Shown here piece by piece: positions 53,211 to 61,337 of a stretch of 64,000 nt of DNA. The stretch comes from Lentibacillus salicampi. GTDB taxonomy: Bacteria > Bacillota > Bacilli > Bacillales > Amphibacillaceae. The stretch is from contig NZ_SRHY01000006.1 of assembly GCF_004565465.1 (NCBI RefSeq), positions 58,841 to 122,840 on the forward strand. The letters run 5' to 3'. Every line of letters starts with the position of its first letter. Positions within the stretch are counted from its first letter, which is position 1. The notes beneath the pieces are model-generated. The model made no database searches. It was given only the letters and a program-made list of their open reading frames with translations, and had not been told where the DNA came from. Both the position numbers and the translations under genes were made by a program.

Positions 53211-54902
53211 TTAGTGTTCTGCAATGTAACCCCACTTGTACTGGATATTACCAAGATTTGAAACGGATACATCCTTTACATAATCTTTATGGGCGTAAAC
53301 GTTTGAATAGAAGTAAACTGGAGCAATCGGCATTTCATCCATAAATAGTTGTTCTGCCTCGCGTAATAGCTCTTTACGTGCAGCTTCATCTGTTTCGGAC
53401 CTTGATTCCTCAAGCAGGCTGGCATATTCGTCGTTTTCCCAATTTGTGTAGTTGTTTCCACCAACCGTTTCAAAAATTTCCAGGAAGTTAATCGGGTCAA
53501 GGAAATCAGCCAGCCATCCCATACGGCCAACTTGGTAGTTGCCCTCACTCATCGAATCAAGGTATACATTCCATTCTTCATTGTTCAGTTCAACCTCTGC
53601 ACCAAGATTTTCTTTCCACATATCCTGGGCAGCCTGTGCAATGGCAGCGTGTCCTTCGTCCGTGTTATAAGAAAGTTTGATTGTTGGCAATTCGTCAAGT
53701 CCCATTTCTTCCAGCCCGGTTTCAAGATACTCCTTCGCTTTTTCAACATCGCCATCGTTAAAGTAACCCTCTGAATTTTCTTCCCAAACAGCAGATGGAA
53801 CAAGTGCCATTCCGGGCTCTTCTTCACCCTTTGTGATATTTTTTACAATGGCTTCCCGGTTGAGAGACAGTGCAAATGCTTTACGAATATTAGCATTAGT
53901 AAACGGTTCTTTCTCCGTATTAAATGAATAGTAGTACGTCCCCGCCATTGGTGATATGTTCAATGTGCCGTCCTGTTTCATTTGCGGGATGGCAGCCAAA
54001 GGTACTGAATCCGTTGGGTCCCCGATCCAATCCAGCTCACCCTGGTCGTACATATTTTTAGCCGTGTTTTCATCATCAACCATTTCCATGGTGATCGATT
54101 CTAAATTGACGTTGTCTGCATCCCAGTAATCCGGATTTTTCTTTAGGACAATCTGGTTTTTATGTTTCCAGGTTTCCATCAGAAACGGACCATTTGATAC
54201 ATAATCATCTCCAGCTTCTGCAGCCCACTCATCGTTGTTTTCAGCTGTACTCTGGTTAAATGGAAAAAATGTATAGAACGCTGTTAATTCCAGAAAGTAC
54301 GGCGTTGGGTTTCGGAGTTCGACAACTAAGGTTTGATCGTCTTCTGCTGTAATCCCCACGTCATCCAATGAGCCTTCACCCGTTTTAGCAGCTTCAGCAC
54401 CTTTTATTGGGTACATCTGGTAAGCATAGTCCGTGTCTGGGCTGTCAGGATTCAGTACCCATTTCCATGAGTCGGCGAAATCCTGTGCTGTAATAGGGTC
54501 ACCATTTGACCATGTCACCCCATCACGGATGGTAAATGTATACGTCAGCTTGTCATCCGAAACTTCAATATCACTCGCCATGGCAGGCTGTGGCTCACCC
54601 TCCTGGTCAACTCTGGTCAGCCCTTCAAACGTTTGGTAAAGTACCGCACCTGACGTTGTGTCCGTTGCTTTACCCGGATGCAATGAAGGCGGCTCCGTCT
54701 TAATATTGACGGTCAATGACTGATCTTCAGCCATCGCGGTCTCACCGCTGTCTTCTCCTTCTGAACCTTCAGCTGATTGCTCTGTATCTCCCCCAGTTTC
54801 ATCCGCTTCACTGCTGCTTTCTTCATCGCCTCCCGAACATGCCGCCAGGAACAAAGCGAGAAAGAGAGCCAAGGCTAAAACCCATGCCTTTTTAATCATC
54901 AT
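53211..54902 (-). CDS. oppA: Peptide ABC transporter, substrate-binding lipoprotein (system 3)
   Basis: A 563-residue SBP_bac_5 lipoprotein. The lipobox is FLAACSGG (Cys about 22). A very acidic linker of about 40 residues follows (SSEADETGGDTEQSAEGSEG). The binding domain has WSNGDPITAQDFADSWKWVL and YYSFNTEKEPFTN. It shares the N-terminal signal (KKAWVLALALFLALFLAACSGG-type) with OppA2, which supports a duplication. It heads operon 3. Confidence 0.94.
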   Translation of the reverse strand: MMIKKAWVLALALFLALFLAACSGGDEESSSEADETGGDTEQSAEGSEGEDSGETAMAEDQSLTVNIKTEPPSLHPGKATDTTSGAVLYQTFEGLTRVDQEGEPQPAMASDIEVSDDKLTYTFTIRDGVTWSNGDPITAQDFADSWKWVLNPDSPDTDYAYQMYPIKGAEAAKTGEGSLDDVGITAEDDQTLVVELRNPTPYFLELTAFYTFFPFNQSTAENNDEWAAEAGDDYVSNGPFLMETWKHKNQIVLKKNPDYWDADNVNLESITMEMVDDENTAKNMYDQGELDWIGDPTDSVPLAAIPQMKQDGTLNISPMAGTYYYSFNTEKEPFTNANIRKAFALSLNREAIVKNITKGEEEPGMALVPSAVWEENSEGYFNDGDVEKAKEYLETGLEEMGLDELPTIKLSYNTDEGHAAIAQAAQDMWKENLGAEVELNNEEWNVYLDSMSEGNYQVGRMGWLADFLDPINFLEIFETVGGNNYTNWENDEYASLLEESRSETDEAARKELLREAEQLFMDEMPIAPVYFYSNVYAHKDYVKDVSVSNLGNIQYKWGYIAEH

Positions 54903-54963
54903 GCTGAAAATACCCCCTTAGTGGATTCTTTTTTGATACTTAACACATTTGTTACTGATAGCA

Positions 54964-54991
54964 ATTATACTATTTTTCTAATAATTGTAAA
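54964..54991 (-). promoter_or_regulatory. Promoter of opp operon 3
   Basis: TTTACA (54986-54991), 16-bp spacer, TATAAT (54964-54969) on the minus strand. The -10 context GAAAAATAGTATAAT equals that of opp operon 2. Confidence 0.8.
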
Positions 54992-55104
54992 GGCTTTTAT
55001 ATAAAAAAGTATTTGATTTCGTTTTTTATCCTATTCGCTATGTTACACCTGCGGGAACTGATAGATCGGCAATGAACCTCCCTCTTCAAGAAGAGTAAAC
55101 GCCA

Positions 55105-55151
55105 GTAAAAAATAGACCTCACCTGGCTGCTAAACTTAGGGAGGTCTATTT
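55105..55151 (-). terminator. Terminator after the DUF1002 gene
   Basis: AAATAGACCTC (55110-55120) and GAGGTCTATTT (55141-55151) form a perfect 11-bp stem; the minus strand continues with TTTACTGGC. Confidence 0.85.
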
Positions 55152-55276
55152 CTTCTGGTCTATAGTAATTGTCACAACACAAGTTTCCAAGCGATCAATA
55201 GAACAGGTTTATAGAAGCAATTAAATTTTCCTGAAATGTTCGAAGCTTATTTGTTCACCTCATCTTTCCCCAGACC

Positions 55277-56176
55277 TTAGCCAAATATGCTCTTCAGGAA
55301 ATTGCTTAGCATATTGATCAGGTTGCTGAAAAACCCTTCCACTTTGTTCCAGAACCCTTCATCGTTTACGAGATCCTTCACTTTAGAGGCTATGTCGTCG
55401 AGCTGGTTTTTGACTTTATCAAAATCAATATTCAGATTACGCATCCGCTCAAATAAGTCAATCAGCATCTGCCGGTCTTCTTCGCTCAGCGAGATGTCCA
55501 GATTATTAAGCTGTTCTTCGACAATCTGTTCAACATCTTCTTTGGTAGCAGGGTTCTGGTCCGCTATCTCCTTTTTGATATCAGCGAGCAGTTCTGTTAC
55601 TTTCTCCTGATTCAGCCCTTCTTTATCGGCCAGATTGGTTGCGACATCAAGTTCATCATTGGCCAGCTCCATCCGTTCTTTATCTAGTTGCTCCCCTTCT
55701 GCATCATAGGCTTTATAGATGCCTGTCAATGCTGAATGGCCGCTGACTTTAACAGGAGAGGCCACATCAACGGTGGCATTTTCCACGCCGGCAGTCAAAA
55801 GAGCGTTAGCATACATTTCGTTGGTAACCTGCGTAATATTATCGGGTGTGACAATATTGATCGTTAAGCCAGTGCCTTCCTCTTCACGAGTGATCTTAGC
55901 CGAGGAATACATATTTGAATTCGGGTTGCCATCAATATAGTTGGCGATATCCTCCCCTGTAACAGTATAACTCTCGACAGCGTCAGGGTCCGAAACTTCA
56001 AGCAACTCGGTGACCTCTTGCTTTTGGGAGTCGGACAAGGTATCACCATAGACAACAATTGGAGCACCCAGTTTTTCATTAATACCATCGTTTGCTGCGT
56101 GTACTGGAGCCGTAAAACTGAGCACCAGTGTCGTCAATATCAGGAAAGTGATGATTGAATGTACATAACGTTTCAT
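55277..56176 (-). CDS. DUF1002 secreted protein (YpuA-like)
   Basis: A 299-residue exported protein. The start ATG at 56176 follows AAAGGAG; the frame runs 15 codons further without a site. A signal peptide ends near PVHA-AND (about residue 28). The DUF1002 part (about 30-200) includes APIVVYGDTLSDSQKQEV and ENATVDVASPVKVSGHSALTGIY. The C-terminal 100 residues are coiled-coil and acidic, with a hydrophobic end (FFSNLINMLSNFLKSIFG) that may bind the membrane. Function unknown. A strong terminator follows. Confidence 0.88.
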   Translation of the reverse strand: MKRYVHSIITFLILTTLVLSFTAPVHAANDGINEKLGAPIVVYGDTLSDSQKQEVTELLEVSDPDAVESYTVTGEDIANYIDGNPNSNMYSSAKITREEEGTGLTINIVTPDNITQVTNEMYANALLTAGVENATVDVASPVKVSGHSALTGIYKAYDAEGEQLDKERMELANDELDVATNLADKEGLNQEKVTELLADIKKEIADQNPATKEDVEQIVEEQLNNLDISLSEEDRQMLIDLFERMRNLNIDFDKVKNQLDDIASKVKDLVNDEGFWNKVEGFFSNLINMLSNFLKSIFG

Positions 56177-56435
56177 GTTTGCTACTCCTTTACAGAAAGT
56201 TTTTGCTTGTCCACATCTCATCTTATTTATGATTAAGCCTCATTATACCGTTTTATGAATCATTTGAACAGGTTTTTTCCGGTGTTAAACCACCCATTTA
56301 AGGGAAAAATGATGGTAAGCATTAAGCTTTAAACTTATTTCGTACTGCTCTATATTTAGGGTAACGAAATAAATTAGAAAGAAGGGACTCATAATCTCTG
56401 CGGAAAATGATCATGTTAAGCGAAATTTAATTATC

Positions 56436-57644
56436 ATGTGGTTTGCGAATTTCTTTGTTGGCGGCAGCCTGACGATGGTTCTTCCATTTCTGTCGCTGTA
56501 TATCGAGGAATTCGGTAACTTTTCAGATGCGTACGTGCAAAACTGGTCAGGGTGGATTTTCGGCATTACGTTTGGTACAGCATTTATCTTTACACCGCTC
56601 TGGGGACGTATTGGCGATAAATACGGCCGAAAAAACTTATTGATCGTGTCTGCTCTGGGAATGGGCTTATCGGTTTTATTGATGGGCTTTGCTGATTCGG
56701 TGTGGGAGCTTTTTTTCTTGCGCTTGTTTATGGGGATATTTACCGGTTTTATTCCGATGTCCCAGGCACTGATTGCGACACAGACACCTAAAGAAGTTGC
56801 CGGACGGGTATTGGGGACACTGCAGACAGGCAGTGTAACCGGTAATCTGATGGGGCCATTGTTCGGCGGCGTGTTAGCGGACCTGTTTGGTTATTCATCG
56901 ACATTCAAGTGGGTTTCCATTACCATTTTCCTGTCCGGTATTCTGGTTTTATTCGGCATACGGGAAGTACTATATAAAACGGCTGACAGCACTGATGATG
57001 AGGCAACTTTTACGAGCAAGGAAGTGCTTTTGCGCATTGTGGGGAATCCTGTGATGCTTGTGGTCATGCTAATTTCCGCTCTCGTACAAATTGCGCATTT
57101 CAGCATTCAGCCTATTTTGTCGCTATATGTGGCAGACATTCATGGTGCAGTTAATATTGCATTCTTTTCCGGTATGGCTTTCTCAGCGGCCGGACTGGGA
57201 AACTTGTTGATGGCCAGACGCTGGGGCCGACTGGGTGACCGGATAGGTTACATTAAAGTATTGATTTTCCTATTGTTCATGGCCGGTATCGTTTATTTCC
57301 CGGGGGCCTTTGTCACCAATATCTGGCAGCTGGTTGTTCTGCGGTTCCTGCTTGGTATTTCCATCGGCGGCATCATCCCGGTCCGTATTGCCTATATCAG
57401 GCAAGAAGCACCCTTATCAATGCAAGGAGAGGTGCTTGGCTACAACACCAGTTTACGGTTTTTGGGAAATATTATTGGGCCTGCACTTGGTGGTGCGCTC
57501 GCCGGGTTCTACGGCATATCTGCAGTATTTTTCGTTACCAGCGCCCTTTTGATCTTGAGTGGCGCCATCATGTTCATCACATGGTATAGACATGATTATG
57601 CCGGAAAACAGCGGAAACACAGCCGTGCGGTATCGTCGCATTGA
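56436..57644 (+). CDS. MFS transporter (MdtG-like multidrug type)
   Basis: A 402-residue polytopic permease with 12 helices. GRIGDKYGRKNLL (about residues 60-72) is the MFS loop 2-3 motif, repeated in the second half as RRWGRLGDRIGYIKV. Family relatives begin about 15 residues earlier, and an open frame with that N-terminus (HVKRNLIIMWF) does extend upstream, but no ATG, GTG or TTG is available there: the codon after GAAGGGACTC at 56391 is ATA. So either an unusual start is used or the start has been lost. Confidence 0.88.
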   Translation: MWFANFFVGGSLTMVLPFLSLYIEEFGNFSDAYVQNWSGWIFGITFGTAFIFTPLWGRIGDKYGRKNLLIVSALGMGLSVLLMGFADSVWELFFLRLFMGIFTGFIPMSQALIATQTPKEVAGRVLGTLQTGSVTGNLMGPLFGGVLADLFGYSSTFKWVSITIFLSGILVLFGIREVLYKTADSTDDEATFTSKEVLLRIVGNPVMLVVMLISALVQIAHFSIQPILSLYVADIHGAVNIAFFSGMAFSAAGLGNLLMARRWGRLGDRIGYIKVLIFLLFMAGIVYFPGAFVTNIWQLVVLRFLLGISIGGIIPVRIAYIRQEAPLSMQGEVLGYNTSLRFLGNIIGPALGGALAGFYGISAVFFVTSALLILSGAIMFITWYRHDYAGKQRKHSRAVSSH

Positions 57645-57647
57645 ATC

Positions 57648-57679
57648 AAAAGCAGCAGCTGTTGGAAGGCTGCTGTTTT
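57648..57679 (+). terminator. Terminator after the MdtG-like gene
   Basis: AGCAGC and GCTGCT (57651-57656 and 57669-57674) pair, followed by GTTTTAG. Confidence 0.6.
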
Positions 57680-58098
57680 AGATTGTAATGTGAGGCCAAA
57701 TCTGAAGTCAACACTGCTATCATTCGGGGACACATGGCTTTATTTTTGTTTCCCCGCTTATGTTTCAGATTTTAAGGCACATGTTTTGGCTTTCGCGCCC
57801 CATGTTTTTTAACAGATATGCCATTTTAATCATTCTAAATTAAGAGCCAATTTGAAATTGCAAAAGAAAATTCAATGTGTACAAATATTGATTTCGTGGT
57901 ATAATTTCGCACTGAAGTCCGTTTTGTCGGGCGCAAGTTTTGGTCCATGGGCGGAAGTTCTTTTTTTCAGGCTGAAGCCGGTTCTTGATCCCGATATTTA
58001 ACTTGTTCCACTGTAAGAAAACAACAGATTTGATATACTACACGGAATATGTTAAAAATAACAACGTACCATTTTAAATTAGAAAGAACGTGATAGCT
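57680..58098. other. Non-coding gap of about 420 bp
   Basis: No convincing gene. The text has GC- and T-rich pieces (CGCGCCCCATGTTTTTT, GGGCGCAAGTTTTGG, GGGCGGAAGTTC) with a faint resemblance to the gap at 9040-9180 (CGCGCTCATGTTTTG), so it may be a decayed repeat. A TATAAT near 57900 could belong to the DUF1450 gene. Confidence 0.35.
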
Positions 58099-58344
58099 AT
58101 GGGCGCAATTGTTGTTGAGGTCTGTGACGGAAACGCGATCACTTCTTTGGATATAGAAGGCATCATCGAAAGTGAATTTCCAGAGGTAGCCGTACTGATG
58201 AATGAATGTTTGGCTTTTTGCGGCCTGTGCAGGGTCCGGCCCTATGCACTTGTAAACAATCGCCGCGTACACGGCAACACACCTGAGGAATGCTTGGATA
58301 AAATACGCCAAGCTATAAAAGAAGAACTGGCCGTTTATCAATAA
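58099..58344 (+). CDS. DUF1450 family protein (YuzB-like)
   Basis: An 81-residue protein with the DUF1450 cysteine pattern, NECLAFCGLCRVRPYALVNN (about residues 37-56), which could hold a metal or Fe-S. A GTG 9 nt earlier is also in frame, but the ATG at 58099 fits the family start (MGAIVVEVCDGNA). The function is unknown. It is followed by a strong terminator whose left arm overlaps the end of the coding region. Confidence 0.85.
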   Translation: MGAIVVEVCDGNAITSLDIEGIIESEFPEVAVLMNECLAFCGLCRVRPYALVNNRRVHGNTPEECLDKIRQAIKEELAVYQ

Positions 58345-58364
58345 TAATAATGGCCAGTTTCTTT
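58325..58364 (+). terminator. Terminator after the DUF1450 gene
   Basis: AACTGGCC (58325-58332) and GGCCAGTT (58352-58359) form a perfect 8-bp stem followed by TCTTTTA. The left arm lies in the last codons of the gene. Confidence 0.8.
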
Positions 58365-58426
58365 TATGATTCGACAATATTTCCATCATTTATTGCCCGG
58401 GAAATATTTTGTCGGAAAGGAGTGCA

Positions 58427-58628
58427 TTAGAGGCTTACCCGCAAAATTTTGACCGAATCCTGCCTCAACAACTTCTTATAGTTCTCATACTCGGAATGGG
58501 CAATCACCGTTGCCCGCATATACAAGCAACACCCTTTCCCCGTACCTGGCAGCTTCCCCAGGCAGTTTGTCCAGCTGGCCTTTACCGAAGATCAGCTTCG
58601 TCGGATTATAATATGTGAAATTTTCCAT
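58427..58628 (-). pseudogene. Iron-containing alcohol dehydrogenase remnant (YugJ-like)
   Basis: The ATG at 58628 has a perfect GGAGGAG site. The first frame reads [20 protein letters not shown] and continues to VLLVYAGNG, the N-terminus of NADH-dependent butanol dehydrogenases of the YugJ type, and stops at 58485. A second frame then gives NYKKLLRQDSVKILRVSL and a stop at 58427, which resembles the C-terminus of the same proteins. About 340 codons of the middle are missing. The gene has therefore lost its catalytic core through an internal deletion; ridA sits just upstream. Confidence 0.8.
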
Positions 58629-58642
58629 AACCGACTCCTCCT

Positions 58643-59020
58643 TTAGTTCGTGTACACAATCGCATCCATTTCAACCAGTACGTTCTTCGGCAATCGGCTG
58701 ACTTCAACCGTAGCCCTAGATGGGTATGGCTTTGTTAAATAGCCGCCATAAATATCATTGACCGTCGCAAAGTTATCCATAGAATCCAGATAGATGGTGA
58801 ATTTCACCACTTGTGAAAAATCTGTGCCGGATTCCGTCAAAATTGCCTGCAGATTTTGCATAACCTGTCTTGTCTGCGCTTCAATGCCTGCAGCAACATC
58901 TCCTGTCTCCGGGTTAATACCGATCTGTCCGGATACATAAATAAAATCACCCGCTTCAATTGCCTGTGAGTATGGCCCGAGTGCAGCGGGCGCTTGTTCC
59001 GTATGGACCTGCTTTCGCAT
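58643..59020 (-). CDS. ridA: RidA family enamine/imine deaminase
   Basis: A 125-residue protein. The start ATG follows TGGGAGGAATTATT; the frame is open five codons further. The family signatures [20 protein letters not shown] (about 13-32) and the terminal [21 protein letters not shown], with the key arginine and glutamate, are present. RidA hydrolyses reactive 2-aminoacrylate and related imines made by PLP enzymes such as threonine and cysteine desulfurase/dehydratase. It is monocistronic. Confidence 0.95.
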   Translation of the reverse strand: MRKQVHTEQAPAALGPYSQAIEAGDFIYVSGQIGINPETGDVAAGIEAQTRQVMQNLQAILTESGTDFSQVVKFTIYLDSMDNFATVNDIYGGYLTKPYPSRATVEVSRLPKNVLVEMDAIVYTN

Positions 59021-59077
59021 AATAATTCCTCCCATTTTTCAAGTTACTTTCATCGTATCATGGTTCCCTCTATCAAA

Positions 59078-59695
59078 CTACTTTTCCGCCACACCTTCCA
59101 TGTATGCTGTGACATCACGGACATAGTAAATATCCCCGTAACAGGCATCCATCTTTTTGGCCTCTTCACGTGGGCAGCGAAATTTTTTCTTATTGTCAGC
59201 AGCCGCATACATCTCCTGTGAAAAGTTCACAGCCGCCTCCTGGGTATATATTCCTGAATTGGCATTGACATAATCAATAAACCCTTTGCCAAAATTGTAC
59301 GATTGAACGGCCAGCTTCAGATCACCATCAGCCTCTGCCAGCGTCTCAGAAAAATAATAAACACCCTGTTCAATGGAGCGTTCCGGGTCTTCAATGCAAT
59401 TGCGTTCACCGCAATAGCTTTCGGACGCTTGCATAGGGTCATCCCCGCGGCCGCCGGATTCTTGCATCATCATTGCCAGCAGCACATCAACATGATCTGA
59501 CACGTCATATTTTGCTGCATATTTTTCCACAAGTGGCTGGTATTCCAACACCTGGTCACTGACAAACGCAGCTTGCCGGTTGTCTGATTCGTGTTGCCCA
59601 TCCAGTGAAACAACAGAAAGCACTATCAATAGACCGCACAAAACGAATACAATCGTCGCCGTCTGTTTGATCGCCTTTTTCGTTTTTGGCTTCAT
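59078..59695 (-). CDS. Lysozyme-like transglycosylase, membrane-anchored
   Basis: A 205-residue protein with one N-terminal helix (about residues 12-30) that anchors it. The rest faces the wall. The Lysozyme_like (pfam13702) motif is visible: YQPLVEKYAAKYDV, MMMQESGGRGDDPMQASES with the catalytic glutamate at about residue 79, and AVQSYNFGKGFIDYV. A pair of cysteines in SYCGERNC could form a disulfide. Similar domains form the N-terminus of CwlT-like conjugation lysozymes, but no conjugation genes are near. GAGGGATACA precedes the ATG. Confidence 0.88.
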   Translation of the reverse strand: MKPKTKKAIKQTATIVFVLCGLLIVLSVVSLDGQHESDNRQAAFVSDQVLEYQPLVEKYAAKYDVSDHVDVLLAMMMQESGGRGDDPMQASESYCGERNCIEDPERSIEQGVYYFSETLAEADGDLKLAVQSYNFGKGFIDYVNANSGIYTQEAAVNFSQEMYAAADNKKKFRCPREEAKKMDACYGDIYYVRDVTAYMEGVAEK

Positions 59696-59792
59696 TGTAT
59701 CCCTCTATCTTTCTTTGAAAATCGTAACAGCTGTCTTGCGTTTCCAGAAATCCAGCCCGTCTTTGCAACTTGCCCGGTCCCCGGGATCTTCT

Positions 59793-61172
59793 TTAAGGCT
59801 GCTTACTCCTGACAAACAGTTCCTTCTCCCGCCACTTTCCAAACCGGAAGTACAGAAACGCGGCAAAACTGCTGAGCAAAAAGCTTGCCCCCATCCCAAG
59901 CGGTATCCCTGTATCGCCAAACCACCCGGAAAAGAGATAGGACAATGGAAAACGCAGTACCCAGAAGGAGATGATATTGAGCACCAGCACTTGATACATG
60001 GCTCCTGAGGCCCGGACAATGCCGTTCAGAATGAAATTAATGCCCAAAAATGGATAGCACAAGGCCACAATCTGCAAATATTTTGTCCCGAACACCACTG
60101 CTGATTCGTCCTCGATAAACAGCCGGATCCCATATTCAGCAAATAATACGACGATGAGACCCACCAGCAGCATGATCGTCAAATTGTAGAGCACACCATA
60201 TGTGGCAATTTTCCTTACCCGTGTCCACTGCTGTACACCAATATTTTGCCCAGCCATACTGTTGACGGCTGTCCCCAGCGCATGTGCCGGCAACATTAAG
60301 ATACTGTCAAGCCGTTGGGCCGCGCCATATCCGGCAACAACACCACTGCCAAAAACAGTCACAACGCTCATGATTGCAGCTGATCCGGCAGAAATAACCG
60401 CCATCTGCAGACCTGAAGGGACCCCCAAATTCAATATCAGACCAACTTCCTGCCTTGAAGGAAGCGTTGGAGTACTGAATGGCGCAAGCTTTTTCGACAG
60501 CACATGGATAATGCCATACAGAAAAGCACTGCCCTGAGCAACTATGGTCGCAAACGCCGCCCCGTTGATACCGAGATCCAGCCCGCCAATGAATAATGGA
60601 TTCAGGACAACATTCAGAAGGACGGCCATTATAACAAACCGAAGTGGGGTCTTACTGTCTCCGAGAGCCCTCAGGACGGTACTGATAAAGTTATAGCCAA
60701 ATAAGAACAGAATTCCGAGAAAATTGATCTGTAAATACGATTCAGCTTCCCCGAGCATATTTTCCGGTGTACCCAATAGCCTTAAAAGCTGTTCTGCCAG
60801 CCCATATCCGAGCATGCTCAACACCAGTGACATAACGGTCAAAATCACGACAAATGCGTTCAAATAGCGTTTCAAACCGGATTCATTCTCACGACCTTTT
60901 TGCTGGGAGAGAATGGTCAGTGCCGCATTATTCAGCCCTAGCACAAAGGAAAGGATTGTAAAAATGATGGTACTTGAAATCGAAACTGCTCCGAGTGCAT
61001 TGGCCCCAAGCAGGTTGCCGACCCACAGGCTGTCTGCAAACTGATAGGATGTCTGCAGCAGATTCGTTAGCATTAAAGGCCCGGAAAAAACAATTAATTG
61101 CCTGAAAAGATTTCCTTCTGTAAAGTCATGTTGCTTGTTTATTGGTTTTTCGCTTCTCCGCGTTTCCCTCAT
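59793..61172 (-). CDS. MATE family efflux transporter
   Basis: A 459-residue polytopic protein with 12 helices. Family motifs: FSGPLMLTNLLQTSYQFADSLWVG (near residues 29-52) and DLGINGAAFATIVAQGSAFLYG in the second half. Members exchange Na+ or H+ for cationic drugs or toxic metabolites. The middle is full length and no frame break is seen. It is monocistronic and divergent from the acyl-CoA synthetase gene. Confidence 0.92.
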   Translation of the reverse strand: MRETRRSEKPINKQHDFTEGNLFRQLIVFSGPLMLTNLLQTSYQFADSLWVGNLLGANALGAVSISSTIIFTILSFVLGLNNAALTILSQQKGRENESGLKRYLNAFVVILTVMSLVLSMLGYGLAEQLLRLLGTPENMLGEAESYLQINFLGILFLFGYNFISTVLRALGDSKTPLRFVIMAVLLNVVLNPLFIGGLDLGINGAAFATIVAQGSAFLYGIIHVLSKKLAPFSTPTLPSRQEVGLILNLGVPSGLQMAVISAGSAAIMSVVTVFGSGVVAGYGAAQRLDSILMLPAHALGTAVNSMAGQNIGVQQWTRVRKIATYGVLYNLTIMLLVGLIVVLFAEYGIRLFIEDESAVVFGTKYLQIVALCYPFLGINFILNGIVRASGAMYQVLVLNIISFWVLRFPLSYLFSGWFGDTGIPLGMGASFLLSSFAAFLYFRFGKWREKELFVRSKQP

Positions 61173-61337
61173 ATCTGTTAAAACTCCGCTTAAAAGTCAT
61201 TTATACATTTGTCATTGTACCATGGATGATCTCGCACTTCTTTTTTAAAGGCTTAATAATTAAATTTTTAAAATTATCTATACAATGTGATATGATATAA
61301 ATAAGTTCGTTATAATGGAATAAAGGGGATGATTTGT

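Noticed and set aside
42257..54902. Many long antisense frames inside the opp genes
   Set aside because: They are shadows of real genes on the other strand; none has a ribosome binding site and recognisable protein.
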